NCBI GenBank assembly: GCA_037126765.1
Contig: JBBCBC010000026.1
Location: 12,822,418-12,886,417, forward strand
DNA: 64,000 bases
Source: Stenogyne calaminthoides
Lineage: Eukaryota > Streptophyta > Magnoliopsida > Lamiales > Lamiaceae
Direction of reading: 5' to 3'
The notes beneath the pieces were generated by a model that saw only the letters and a program-made list of their open reading frames with translations, was not told the DNA's origin and did not search any database. Numbering within the stretch: the stretch's first letter is position 1; each line of letters begins with the position of its first letter. The position numbers were made by a program, and so were the translations under genes. Shown here piece by piece: positions 11,816 through 21,955 of the stretch.

Positions 11816-12389
11816 GACTGCATTCACCGGCTAGAAGAAATCAATACTCCCCAAGAAATTTGGGAAGCCATGGTAATCTTATGCAGAAAGAGAGCCGAGT
11901 TTGGTGGAGATCATAGTGACCTACTCCAGAACTTGGACGAAAAGTTTCAGTAGGCCAGGGGCAAGCGTAAAGAGGGCGAAGGCCCATACCAAGCAGAAAG
12001 CAAGGATGAGTCACAAGCAAGTTCCGTAACGCAGCCAGGTCACGCACGAAGACAGAGAGGATCAGCTCAAGATCCTCCGGAGAGAAGCCAATCACCTCGC
12101 CATCATCAACGAGGTGGTGCGGAAAGAATCCTATCACCTCGCCATCATCAGCGAGATGGTGCAGAGAGAAGTCCATCACCTTGCCATCATCAACAAGGTG
12201 GTGCTCAAAGAAGCCCATCACCTCACCATCATCAACAAGGTGGTGTGGAGAGAAGTCCATCACCTCGCCATCATCAGTGAGGTGGTGTAGAGAGAAGCCC
12301 ATCACCTCGCCATCATCAACGAGGTGGTGTGGAAAGAAGTTCATCACCTCCCCATCATCAACGAGGTGGTGTGGAAAGAAGCTCATCAC
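11816..12389 (+). pseudogene. gag-like fragment with His/Arg/Ser-rich repeats
   Basis: From about 11830 the plus strand reads LEEINTPQEIWEAMVILCRK, a stop near 11950, then a hydrophilic linker. A repeated 14-residue unit of the form SPRHHQRGGVERSP follows, encoded by the 42-bp tandem array. One further stop interrupts the array at about 12280. The frame is cut by the LTR at 12390. Assignment to gag rests on position and composition and not on a conserved domain. Confidence 0.45.
12081..12389 (+). repeat. 42-bp tandem repeat array (about 7.4 units)
   Basis: The units begin AGAGAAGYCCATCACCTCGC and are spaced 42 bases (12081, 12123, and so on). Since 42 is a multiple of three, long open frames appear on both strands across the array, and only one of them can be the original gag frame. 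Confidence 0.9.
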
Positions 12390-13972
12390 TGTTGCATTAA
12401 ATATGATTGAATGTTATATATATTTACTGCACACATGTTCAATAAATAGTACGTGTTACATTATAGTTAATTTGGTGATACCAGATCACGGAAGATCAAA
12501 TTAACAGTTCATCGTAACTAAGTACAAAATTCACAACCTAGATGGAAATGAACAATCCATCGTGAAAGGTTGAAGTGTAAGACTCAGATTGACTTGTCTT
12601 GACCAAGATATTACACTAGTGCATTATGACGCACTGAATAGGACCTACAGGAGGATAAATTCTTCAATACTGAATATAGAAGAATTAGACCTCAGTGGTT
12701 CGTTATTTCTTAATCTCCGTTCCTTAAATAGGATCGTGTGAAATTAATAACTATTGCTTTGACTTATGATGGGAAGAGAATCAACGTGATTTGATACCTT
12801 ATATCTTGGGCAATATTATTAGTTACATGACGATTGCTAAGATTTAATACGGTGGGCTCAGAAGCTTTATCATACGAAATCTTGCAAGTGGAAATTTATT
12901 TCCGGTATGGATAATAATGTTGAGTTGTCTTTACTCCAAGGATAAATATATTAATTAATATAAAGTTTTTTCAGTGGCTTAATTAATTAGTGGACTAAAT
13001 AATCTTAAACACATAAAATAATTACCGAGAGTCATATTATTGTAGCATCGTAATATGGATTAAGATGGATAGTTCAATATTAATTTTATAGTGGAATAAA
13101 TTAATATTAATAGGAATAATATTTTGGCTTAATATTAAAGTTTCATAGCCCATTGGAGGTCCAATCTTAATTCTCCTAAAGGCCCCTCAAATAGCCCAAT
13201 TAAAGTCCAATTAATGAAAAGGAGAAGAAAATATTATTGCCCTATTTTTTCACATTATTTTCGAAAATAATTAAAGAAGGAGAGAGAAAAGATTTTCTTG
13301 ATTTTCTTGGAAAAATCTTTATGGAATAAGTATTCTTGAGATACAAGTTTATCCCATAAATTCAAGATAAGTCAAATATCTATTCCCTTCCCTATTAGTT
13401 TGCATTTTTTGAAAATATACAAGGTAAAAAGGAGGAGAAGATTTTGTTGGGAGATATTTTGAGAAATAGAATATATTGGATATATTCAAGATTGTATCTT
13501 GAGGAAGAAGCAAGGAAATTTCCCAATAGTCCCATAAGCCCTAAATTTTCGTCCCCCCTCCCCTTGTGCAATAAATAGGGGATGAATTTTTCATCCCCAA
13601 GACAATTCCATGTGTTGGAAAAATTAGAAATCCACAAAGGTGGTGCAATAATTTTTTCAGTTTTCTCCTTTATTAAAACCGTTCGTGAGAATCCTTCCAC
13701 CGGATTACGTTCGTGGACGTGATACATATTTGAGAAGGCACTTTGAGTTGATTCATCATCTCAACGGTTGTCACTCCAAGAGGTATGTAATCCTGTAACT
13801 CCTAGATTCCTCATGCTTAGGATTTACGTGAATTACGTGTACGCATGTTGTCGTTGTTTATTTAATTATTATGTTGAATTAATTTAGGATTGATTCATGC
13901 TAGTAATTAATTGATTAATTTAAATATGTATTTAAATATACCTCGAATAGATCCGGGCACCCCGGATGAACA
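12390..13972 (+). repeat. LTR of the 2466-4402 family, opposite orientation
   Basis: The sequence starts TGTTGCATTAAAT and is homologous over its length to the reverse complement of the solo LTR at 2466-4402. Shared blocks are GTGATACCAGATCAC, ACACTAGTGCAT and CCACAAAGGTGGTGCAA. A TATA-like AATAAATAGGGG at about 13570 reads on the plus strand. The right end is degenerate (around 13959-13972) and no target duplication could be confirmed, so its insertion history is less clear than that of the first copy. Confidence 0.75.
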
Positions 13973-14039
13973 CAAAGCTTTGAAAGACGATGAATATGGA
14001 CTATCCAACATCCTAAGCTAATTTCAGACACAGAACTGG

Positions 14040-14140
14040 CAACCTGATCAGTAGTGTCGAGCTACTCGCTCAGCGAATGGAGGAGCAGGGGACCAACGAA
14101 GCTAAGAAGCCAGTTGCCAAAAAAGGAAAGTCGTACCGAG
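14040..14140 (+). pseudogene. gag remnant after the nested LTR
   Basis: A short open stretch reads LAQRMEEQGTNEAKKPVAKK. This resembles in position and style the LLESRLSETKEVTEPKK segment of the first Ty3 Gag (from 2456). It ends at a stop near 14146. Confidence 0.35.
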
Positions 14141-15060
14141 ATAGCTGATTATGTGACCTAGGCAACGTGAATTTCGTGTCCTAGGCGTGTCCCACCTCAA
14201 CACCTTGGAATGAAGTTTATTTAAAATCATATTATCAGTAATTTAATAGTAAAAATTTTGTAAGAGAAGCTCGCTTCACATTCAGAAATAGAAGTTGTCT
14301 GTCATCAAGTTTGAGTTCGTCTCATTTTATCATGCCTAGATATTTTAGCGATAAAAAATTTGGGGCAGATCATTTTATCATAACTTTCAATCATTTGATG
14401 ATTCATTATTTGATTAGCTAGTTACCACAAAGTCATATTCCACACAATTAATCCGATTTACTAGCTATCAACAAATTTGTTTGTCATTTATCCTATCTTT
14501 TAATGCTTTTAGCCGAATAGTCTAGAAATGATCTAAATTTAATTCGGTAAAAGCATTAAAATACAAGGATAACACTAGGATAAAGGACAAATAAATTCCC
14601 TAATACGCAAGCTCGATTCGAAAGAACCCGATTTAAATTATCGTAGTAAAATACTAGTTGCTACCAATTGCCATAAATCTGTAACAATTATGGATTACAA
14701 ATTTATGAACTAGCAGACATACAAGAATTATCTAACCTAGGTGATCAATCCAAATTAAATATCCAAGTATATTGAAAGTTAAATTAGATGAAATAAACAA
14801 TCTTAAAATAAATATTATAAACGTCTCAGATTAATTAACAGGTATTAAAATACGAGTTCAGAAATCGTTGAAATTGAAATAAAAATACTAACTAAACGAG
14901 GCATTCTTTTTCTTCTCTCTCCCACAGCTGCCTGCGTACGCCCTTTCCTCCAATCGGCGTGTATCCTCCTCAAAACTGTCCCACGCCTTTTCAATATGAC
15001 AAAGTCTAATATGAAAATTTGCATAAATGTAAATTTTCAATTTTGATTGGTCAAAAAATT

Positions 15061-15130
15061 TCGCTGATAGTACTGTGATTCAAACCGTGGTCCCCAAGGC
15101 ATGAAGCTACAACGCCTCCCGCTATACTAA
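15061..15130 (-). other. tRNA-like (SINE-head-like) sequence inside the MULE
   Basis: On the minus strand TAGTATAGCGGGAGGC resembles an A box. About 35 bases on, CACGGTTTGAATCACAG resembles a T arm with B box and can form the 5-bp stem. There is no plausible complete cloverleaf, so it is a pseudo-tRNA or SINE relic and not a tRNA gene. Confidence 0.4.
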
Positions 15131-15479
15131 AACAACATAGTATGACAAATTTGCCATTGGTTTCTATATTATGGCTGAATGTTTAGTAAAAATATGTAAA
15201 TTTGGGTTAATATGGGTGTTGGGCTGACATCAAACACAGGCCAATGAACATAAAATGTAGGATTATTAATCATTATACTATAACAATTTAATGTATAAGA
15301 TTTAGGCTTTATATATAATATATAGCATTTATTTATTTTAATTAAATATAAATATATATATTTATTTATCGATTGATAAATAAAATATAGAACTAACTCT
15401 TATTATATAGTGGATTCAAATATATGAAGATTTTCTTTTCATTATTACTTATGTTTACAAATTGTACGTGTAATATATT

Positions 15480-15900
15480 TAAAATCTATTTTTTTATTCT
15501 CATATTGTTACGTTTTGCATGTAATACTGTTCCGTTTTGATTAGATAATCTTCATAATTACCTTAATTTTTCTTATTTTTAGATTGTAATATTGTTATGT
15601 TTTTGCATGTAATACTGATATGTTTTGTTTGTAATATTGTCATGTTTTATCTTGTACTAATACTACTTTAATTTCTTATTTCAAATCAAAGTAGAAGGCA
15701 TTAATGATAGTTGATTATGAATTTTAATACTGGTTCAATTATGCATTTAATACACATTTTTTCTAATTTTGGATGTAATACATCATACTTTTACATGTAA
15801 TACTGTTACGTTTTGCATGTAATACTTTACACTTTTACGTGTAATGCTGTTATGTATTGCATGTAATACTACTTCAATTTTACATGTACCCTTCATAACT
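15480..15900. repeat. Degenerate ~24-bp repeats (TGTAATACTGTTACGTTTTGC type)
   Basis: At least eight variants of GTAATACTG/GTAATACTT alternate with ACGTTTTGCAT-like blocks. Spacing is irregular, so this is an old, diverged array. Confidence 0.6.
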
Positions 15901-16205
15901 ACATATCAAAGCTAAATAAATTAATAAGAAAATTATTTAATAAATGTTTAATGTGTCCCAAGAAGGGCTGATTTTTAAATTTTTTTGATTTATAAAAAAA
16001 AAATTAATAAGAAAATAATTTAATAAATATTTAATGTGTTATAGTGGTGAGTCTACTTTTAAATTATTTTTGTGATTAGGGTTCAACTTTAAAGAAGGGC
16101 TGATTTTTAATTTTTTTGATATATAGAAAACAAAAAAAAAATTAATTGCCACGGACGCTTATTAAAAACAGTTATAATTAGTGAATGTTAAAAAATATGT
16201 TTTAA

Positions 16206-16275
16206 TAGTTGCTACAAGGAATCAAACCCGAGACGCACAATGCTTAATCAAATTGCTTCTACCATTAGGCTACCA
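16206..16275 (-). other. Second tRNA-like sequence inside the MULE
   Basis: The minus strand has TGGTAGCCTAATGGTAGA (A-box-like), then CTCGGGTTTGATTCC (B-box-like, one base off the GGTTCGAnnCC consensus), at the spacing expected for a tRNA-derived promoter. The stems are imperfect. Confidence 0.4.
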
Positions 16276-16448
16276 AGACTTACAATACACAACTCATAGT
16301 GCAGCATTTTATTTACTGCCTTGATTCGCGAATGCGGGTTGGCCCATGAGACCAGGGTTGACCCGCGAACTTACCCTCCCTTTATGTTATTTTTAGATTT
16401 TTTCATGTGTGAAAATTTTCACACTAGACCAACTCTTTTAATATATGT

Positions 16449-17055
16449 ACTGTGGGGATGAGTTTATAAATAGCCTAACATAAAAATAAAAAAAAAATTG
16501 TCACAAAATTGATAATCATTCTTTTCTAGCCAAGAGAATATATTTTTTTCCAACTTTACCCCTTTTTTATACTTTCATTATTTAAGTTCGTACCACCATA
16601 TATACATCTCGTACCAACATTATTTCAGCCCGTACCACCCTTCAATTAACTCTGTACCACTATTACTTCAATCCCTAAATATTGTTTCAGTCTGTACCAC
16701 CATTCTATTAACTCCGTACCACTATCAGTGTCGTACCACACTTATTTTAACCCCGTACCACCTTTATTTTAACACCGTACTACCATCATTTCAACTCGTA
16801 CCATAATTTAATTCATTTCGTACCATCAATTTTAAATTTGTACCACAGCTATTAATTTCGTACTACAATATATTAACCTCGTACCACCATTTAATGAAGC
16901 CCGTACCACCATTTTTTTTAAAAAAAAATTGTTGACTTCATTAAGGGTATAATTTTCCAAAAAATTATTCTCTTGGCTAAAAAAGAATGAAATAAAAAAT
17001 TTTGATAAAAAAGAATTTTTTAAATGAGAAGGGTCTAAAAATTGGGGTTTTCTCT
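16449..17055. mobile_element. Inverted-repeat element with internal GTACCACC array
   Basis: Relative to the left arm of the long palindrome these ~600 bases are extra. Their two ends are imperfect inverse copies: CATTCTTTTCTAGCCAAGAG near 16522 and CTCTTGGCTAAAAAAGAATG near 16971. No ORF or confident target duplication was found. Confidence 0.65.
16580..16915 (+). repeat. Degenerate array of CCGTACCACCATTATTTCAA-type units
   Basis: About fifteen occurrences of GTACCAC or GTACTAC variants at roughly 20-27-base spacing fill the interior of the surrounding inverted-repeat element. Confidence 0.75.
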
Positions 17056-17345
17056 ATGGGTATTGTGCGTCCATTCTTGTAATGGGCCTTGATTAACTCC
17101 AAGCCTTTTTTTCATAACCGACTATATCTTCAAGTCAAAGATATATGTGTTGCGTGCTTTTCTTCTTCACCAAGTCAAAACAAGCCCACCGTCCTAATCC
17201 CACCATATATACATATTTATAGAAGATCATTAAAATGTAAATAAATAATTAATCATGACATCTTAATATAAATGAGTACAATAAATTGTACTCTAATCCA
17301 TTAAAGATATGCATAATTTTCTACTTACCCTTCTTCAATAAATAA

Positions 17346-17775
17346 ATTTCATAATATAAAATAAATATAATTGTTATACTATTAATAAATTTTACAAGAG
17401 AATTTGTAAATTATCTAAATTTTCAAAACAAACGCGATATTATCATTATAAATACTGAAATGACATAGGTAAATAAACAAAAAAACCAAATTGATTCCAT
17501 AAATAAATAGGTAAAAGGGTAAAGATATATTGAAATTGAATCTATTATCGTATTACACTACATCACACAAGAAATTGGTATAAGTAATATGTTAACAAAG
17601 TTGCCGTATATTGTGGGAAAGACCATGGAGGGAGGGATGATTCACTTTGATGTAAAAATATAGATGATATTCCGTAGGGGAAGTTATAAATTTGCAAAGA
17701 ATTGCAACGGAGTAGCAAAACCGCCGCCACCGCCCTTGTGAATTAGAGCTCTGGAATTGCAGCTAAAGAGGTTTT
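17346..17775. other. AT-rich intergenic sequence, nothing recognised
   Basis: The long inverted repeat ends here and no gene, repeat or element could be supported before 17776. Confidence 0.5.
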
Positions 17776-17882
17776 GGATCCCCTGCAGTAACTGCACGGT
17801 GCAGTTAATTGATCCACACAGCCACACGTGTGGGTGTATGTGATTTAACGGCTCTGCAGCTAGCTCCACCGTGCAGAGGATC
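17776..17882. mobile_element. Possible short MITE bounded by GGATCC
   Basis: The segment starts GGATCCCCTGCAGT and ends CCGTGCAGAGGATCC, giving imperfect terminal inverted repeats. It contains a CACACGTGTG palindrome. No target duplication was confirmed. Confidence 0.35.
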
Positions 17883-18425
17883 CGCCCTCAGCTAAAGATA
17901 GTCGTTGAGTAGAATAGATATTGATGAATTCATCTTTTCATCTACTCTCCAAATCTTCCACTTTTCGTCTTCTTTATATATATGCTCAGTGTTTTGACAC
18001 CTGTAAATAAGTGAAAATACTAAAAAAATGCTGCATCAAGACCTTGAAACTCAAAAGTTAGCTTCTTGGACTCCCCTGTTTTGTCAAACACTTTATATTA
18101 CTCCCTATACATCTTCAGCCTTTGCTTAAGTTTAACATGAAAGAGCTCCTTAATTCCTTTTCTGAGAGACACCAATAATATGACCTCAACTAGTGACTAT
18201 TGCGTCGTAATAGATGACAGGTAGGCATATTAAGCCACACTATAGACTGCAAGTTAATATGAATCACACAGAAACATGCATACCTCACAGTAGCACGAAC
18301 GAGAAACAATCTTGATAAGTTAAAACTTCAATAAACCATTCAGGTGGATGTAGTAGAATCATCAAAAAGAAAAAGCAATTGGATATATAACCATAAAACA
18401 AAACTTCATCCGCCAGCATAAGAAA

Positions 18426-20411
18426 CTACATCCTTGACTCGAGCCATGATTTCGCAGCATCCCTGGTTGTCAAAAACCAACCAGCTTGATCGGGGGCCTC
18501 ATGAAACGGAGCATTCAGTTCCTTCAAATGCAACTCAAAAACGCCAGCTAGCCCTTTCTCAGAGAACTTGTGTTTCCCATGCCCCGTGTTAATCCCAAGC
18601 AAAGCTGGTATTTCCTCCCCCCCATTTTCAAGAGCTTTAGATAAGTCATTCATCCACATATGAAGCGCAGTCAAAGCTGCCCCCGTAGAAAGCCCCTTCA
18701 AGAGCAACGACCACTGTGTCTCACTCCTAGACATCATCTCAGTGTATATTTCGAGCGCAAGGCCAAGCTCTAACAACTCACAACCTCTCTCCAACTGATT
18801 CAGATTCACACACAGATCAATCAGGCAATTGCAGTATGCTTTTTTAACGTCACCACCAATAGATTCAAAGACCTCACTAGCTTCTTTTTTCAAGATTTCC
18901 CCTTCAACGTTTTCTGCACAAACAAGTTTCACGACATAACCAAGCTTTGGATTGGCTTTCTCGACGCAAGCAGTCAGCTCGTCGAGTTTTTCTTTTGGTG
19001 CTTGGGTTAATACATTAAGAAGACAACCACAGAAGCGCTCGTCCGGAGTAATGCCCAACTCTAAGACCCGATCAAACGTCCTCACAACATCATCAATACG
19101 ACCAGCTTTCCCGTAGCACTGGATGAGTGAGGTCAAGACAAAGATGTTAGGTTCAAAACCGGCTTCCAACATTTCCTTGAACGCCACCTCAGCTTCTTCA
19201 TCTTTCCCACCGCACGAATATATCGTTATCAAGGACGCAAATGTCCAACTGTCTGGCGTGCAGGACCCCAAACTTTTCATATCCTGAAATATCTCCAAAG
19301 CTTCATCAGTATATCCGATATCAGCACACGTGGACAAAAGAGTATTATATAGAACTACACTCAACTCCAATCCCTTCTCCTTCATCTCTTTATAAACAGC
19401 AATAGCATCTTCTCCATATCGAACCCTACCATACGCCCTAATTAACGAGGCATAAGTACCCCAAGTAGGCTCAACTCCATTTTTAACCATATCTCGATAG
19501 ATATTCTTAGCTTGCCACGGCCTCTTTGCTCTTCCCATAGCATCCAAGAGGGAGTTATACACAGACGCATTAGGCCTAACACCCAAGGCCTTCATTTCCT
19601 CATATATATTCAAACATCCATCAAAATTACGCATCGTTCCATAAATTCTAATCAAGGTGGCGAAAGTGACAGCATCAAGACGCCATTTCTCACTCCTAGC
19701 ACGATCATACAAACTCAAAGCAACCTCCACATTACCCACTCTCCCATAAACATCAACCATAACCGAGCAAGTCACCTTATCAGGAACACATCCAAAAAAA
19801 GACATCTCCTCGAACCAATAAACCGCCTTCTCAGGCAAAGAAGAGAGCCTAGCGCAGCTAATTATTGTGGAGAATGTAACATTATCGGGCGTAATCCCCC
19901 TATCAAGCATCTCCCTAAACAAATTTTCTGCCCCCTTTAAATCCTTACACTTCCTGAATACTTTCAGAGTCACATTATACAAAACAACTTCTCGCCTCAT
20001 TTTCAACCTTTTCCTAAAGAAATCAAGCACTAGTAAAGCAGTTTCTGCATTTGACATATTGTTTAATACAATTACCGCATCCTGCTCTACTACCTTATCC
20101 CCAAGAATTTCCAGCATACACGAAACTTCCTCTTCTCTAGGGGCGCAAGAATTTAAAGATTCAGCTAATTTCACCAAAGAAGCATACCTGGAATCAGAAG
20201 ATTTCTGCCGGAAATTTGAGGGCTTAGGGCTTTTGGGATTGACCCAAACAGAGGTTGGAGATACTTGTTGCAAAGAGATGATACGAAATTGGGGTTTTGT
20301 GGGCGGAAAAGTGAGATTTTTATTATGACTTCTGAATTGGATTGAAGGCGAGAGAGAGCTGCACAGGGGACTGCTTTCAACCGAGGGCGAGGCCCTGAGA
20401 TTATACGCCAT
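18426..20411 (-). CDS. SVR7: Chloroplast PPR-SMR protein (SVR7/ATP4-like)
   Basis: An intact 661-residue open frame without introns. Residues 1-50 are Ser-rich with few acids, consistent with a plastid transit peptide. Nine PPR motifs follow at residues 142-460, each about 35 long (for example VVLYNVTLKVFRKC and VTFATLIRIYGTM). The C-terminus (about 565-632) is a Small MutS-Related domain with TALHMWMNDL and GINTGHGKHKFS, then the family tail HEAPDQAGWFLTT. PPR-SMR proteins of this type bind chloroplast RNA; Arabidopsis SVR7 and maize ATP4 are needed for plastid ATP synthase expression and rRNA processing. Length (about 700 residues in relatives) and architecture agree. The paralogous At5g46580/SOT1-like branch is the main alternative. 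The start is the first ATG and gives the transit peptide. Confidence 0.85.
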   Translation of the reverse strand: MAYNLRASPSVESSPLCSSLSPSIQFRSHNKNLTFPPTKPQFRIISLQQVSPTSVWVNPKSPKPSNFRQKSSDSRYASLVKLAESLNSCAPREEEVSCMLEILGDKVVEQDAVIVLNNMSNAETALLVLDFFRKRLKMRREVVLYNVTLKVFRKCKDLKGAENLFREMLDRGITPDNVTFSTIISCARLSSLPEKAVYWFEEMSFFGCVPDKVTCSVMVDVYGRVGNVEVALSLYDRARSEKWRLDAVTFATLIRIYGTMRNFDGCLNIYEEMKALGVRPNASVYNSLLDAMGRAKRPWQAKNIYRDMVKNGVEPTWGTYASLIRAYGRVRYGEDAIAVYKEMKEKGLELSVVLYNTLLSTCADIGYTDEALEIFQDMKSLGSCTPDSWTFASLITIYSCGGKDEEAEVAFKEMLEAGFEPNIFVLTSLIQCYGKAGRIDDVVRTFDRVLELGITPDERFCGCLLNVLTQAPKEKLDELTACVEKANPKLGYVVKLVCAENVEGEILKKEASEVFESIGGDVKKAYCNCLIDLCVNLNQLERGCELLELGLALEIYTEMMSRSETQWSLLLKGLSTGAALTALHMWMNDLSKALENGGEEIPALLGINTGHGKHKFSEKGLAGVFELHLKELNAPFHEAPDQAGWFLTTRDAAKSWLESRM

Positions 20412-20694
20412 TTGAGGGTTTTGCTGTTATTTTTTGGGGGCCTTATCAGTTAAAACACGAGGTTGTGCTTGCAGTGACTGTTTATACTTACGGAGCATCC
20501 GCTCTTAGTCTCTTACGCTTTTGCATCCTTTCATTTGTTATTCGGGACAAGTATTTAATTTTGTTATTAATTACAAAATTAATTTTTCATGATTTATCCA
20601 CCCATGAAAAGTGGGAAGAGTTATGAGATAATTCTCAATTTCAAATTAATTTAAACTACCTTCTCCCTATAAAATATGGGTTATGTCTTGTATG

Positions 20695-20895
20695 CATTCG
20701 ATCAGGTGAATCGTGTACTCATAATAAATTTTAGAATCGTGCGACTAGTTATACTTAATGTAATTTATTTATACTGAATCGTGCAACTATTAATATGAAA
20801 AAATAGTTGACGATTCAATGTAAATAAGTTGCATTTTTTATTATAACTAGTTGCACGATTCTAAAATGCACTATAAGTGCACGATTTACCTGAAT
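20695..20895. mobile_element. Foldback MITE
   Basis: TTTTAGAATCGTGCGACTAG near 20730 is answered by CTAGTTGCACGATTCTAAAA near 20847, with further pairing inside (ACTGAATCGTGCAACTAT). The whole stretch can form a hairpin. A related sequence is in HT1 intron 1 at 55990-56175. Confidence 0.6.
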
Positions 20896-20899
20896 GTAC

Positions 20900-21955
20900 A
20901 TGAGACCCACTCTAAAATATGTATGTTATCATACGGGAAAAGGTTCGGTTCTTTTGGGATACAGGAAACATATACAATATTATACACTTCCAAAAGGCAC
21001 TTACGTTATGGAAATCTGTGCAATTCTATTGTTGTATTGACCATGGAATCACAGTTGATTGGTTGGTACGAGATCAGAATATACGTGGAATCCAATTGGT
21101 GAAATCTCAATTCCGTTGATAAAGGTAGGCATTGTGTGAATGTTTACCAACAACGGTAGCAGAGCCCATTGTTGGTTTTTTTTCTCTTATTACGAAAGAG
21201 GCTTTTAAATATTTTTTCATGCTTATATTTTTATATTAACATGATTTTTTAAAGCATTTGAATTTTGGATTTTCTCCATGTTTATCTCGTGCGTATGGAA
21301 TTTTTTTTTATTGTAATTTTTGGATATACTGTATATGGCTTGAATGTATGTTTAAAGTTGCATATGTTTTTGTTATTGGATACTCCCACATGTAATTTGG
21401 TTGGATACTAAATCTGTGTTATGTGATTTAGGTTCAAAGTAAGAATCTGAGGATTTTTTCTTAAATTTATTTTTTGAAACAGTTGAATTAAGGGTTGAAT
21501 TTTTTTACTTTAGATGCGTATTATAGTAGTGATGATATCCCGTAAATTTCAGATTTTTTTGCCGTACCGTTTGGAAGAAATATATTCGTGTTTGAAAAAT
21601 TGCAGAAATTTTAGCTGACGAATACGAAAAATATATTTTGAATCTTGTTAAATCGTTAGTCCTATGTTGTAGTACATGAATGAGTTATGATTTTTTGAAA
21701 AATTTTCGTTTTCTGGGCTACTTTGCAAACTCTCAGAAAATACAAGGGTTGTTTGTTGAGAAAATTAGTAATATGTATAAATTTTTATGCAAATTACGAA
21801 TATGTACAAACGAGATTCAATAGCCAAAATTGCACGAGAAAGTGCAAATGTATTTGCGTATATGGAATGTACACATCAGTAAGTTTTCCTTATTTTTTGA
21901 GAATTAGATAGTTTGTAACGACTAAGATGATTTTTTTAATAAAAGAATTCAAAAT
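20900..21955. other. Non-coding sequence, nothing recognised
   Basis: AT-rich, with only short open frames that lack any recognised domain. Confidence 0.4.

Larger units (their letters stand above)
10438..14473 (+). mobile_element. Decayed LTR retrotransposon inside the long inverted repeat, TSD AATTT
   Basis: AATTT flanks both ends (10433-10437 and 14474-14478). The element starts TGTTGTATCAC and ends CTATCAACA. A direct repeat of about 95 bp at 11353-11452 and 14382-14473 represents the shared end of the two LTRs. Between them are gag-like sequence and a nested LTR of another family (12390-13972). No protease, reverse transcriptase or integrase is recognisable, so it is a non-autonomous or heavily deleted element. 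Confidence 0.8.
14998..16435. mobile_element. Mutator-like non-autonomous element (1438 bp)
   Basis: The termini GACAAAGTCTAATATGAAAA and TTTTCACACTAGACCAACTC match those of the 9746 and 33692 elements. The flanks TTTCAATAT (14989-14997) and TTTTAATAT (16436-16444) are the 9-bp duplication with one change. The same site is occupied in the other arm. It has no transposase. Inside are a degenerate TGTAATACTGTTACGTTTTGC array (15480-15900) and two tRNA-like stretches. Confidence 0.75.
14474..17345 (-). repeat. Long inverted repeat: loop and right arm
   Basis: At 14474-14520 lies the left-arm tip displaced by the LTR element. About 23 unpaired bases follow (14522-14544), then the right arm. The arm pairs with the left arm from ATTCGGTAAAAGC outward to CTACTTACCC at 17345. 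It carries two insertions: a Mutator-like element at 14998-16435, at the same site as in the left arm, and an inverted-repeat element at about 16449-17055. By eye the arms match closely with scattered substitutions and small indels. Confidence 0.85.

Noticed and set aside
11841..12389. 182-codon minus-strand frame with HHLVDDGEV repeats
   Set aside because: It is created by the 42-bp tandem array, which keeps several frames open. The plus-strand gag-like frame explains the sequence better.
16206..16275. Functional tRNA gene
   Set aside because: A- and B-box-like motifs exist but the stems do not form a proper cloverleaf and it lies inside a transposon.
19512..20328. Plus-strand frames of 142 and 153 codons
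   Set aside because: They are shadows of the intact PPR-SMR gene on the minus strand.
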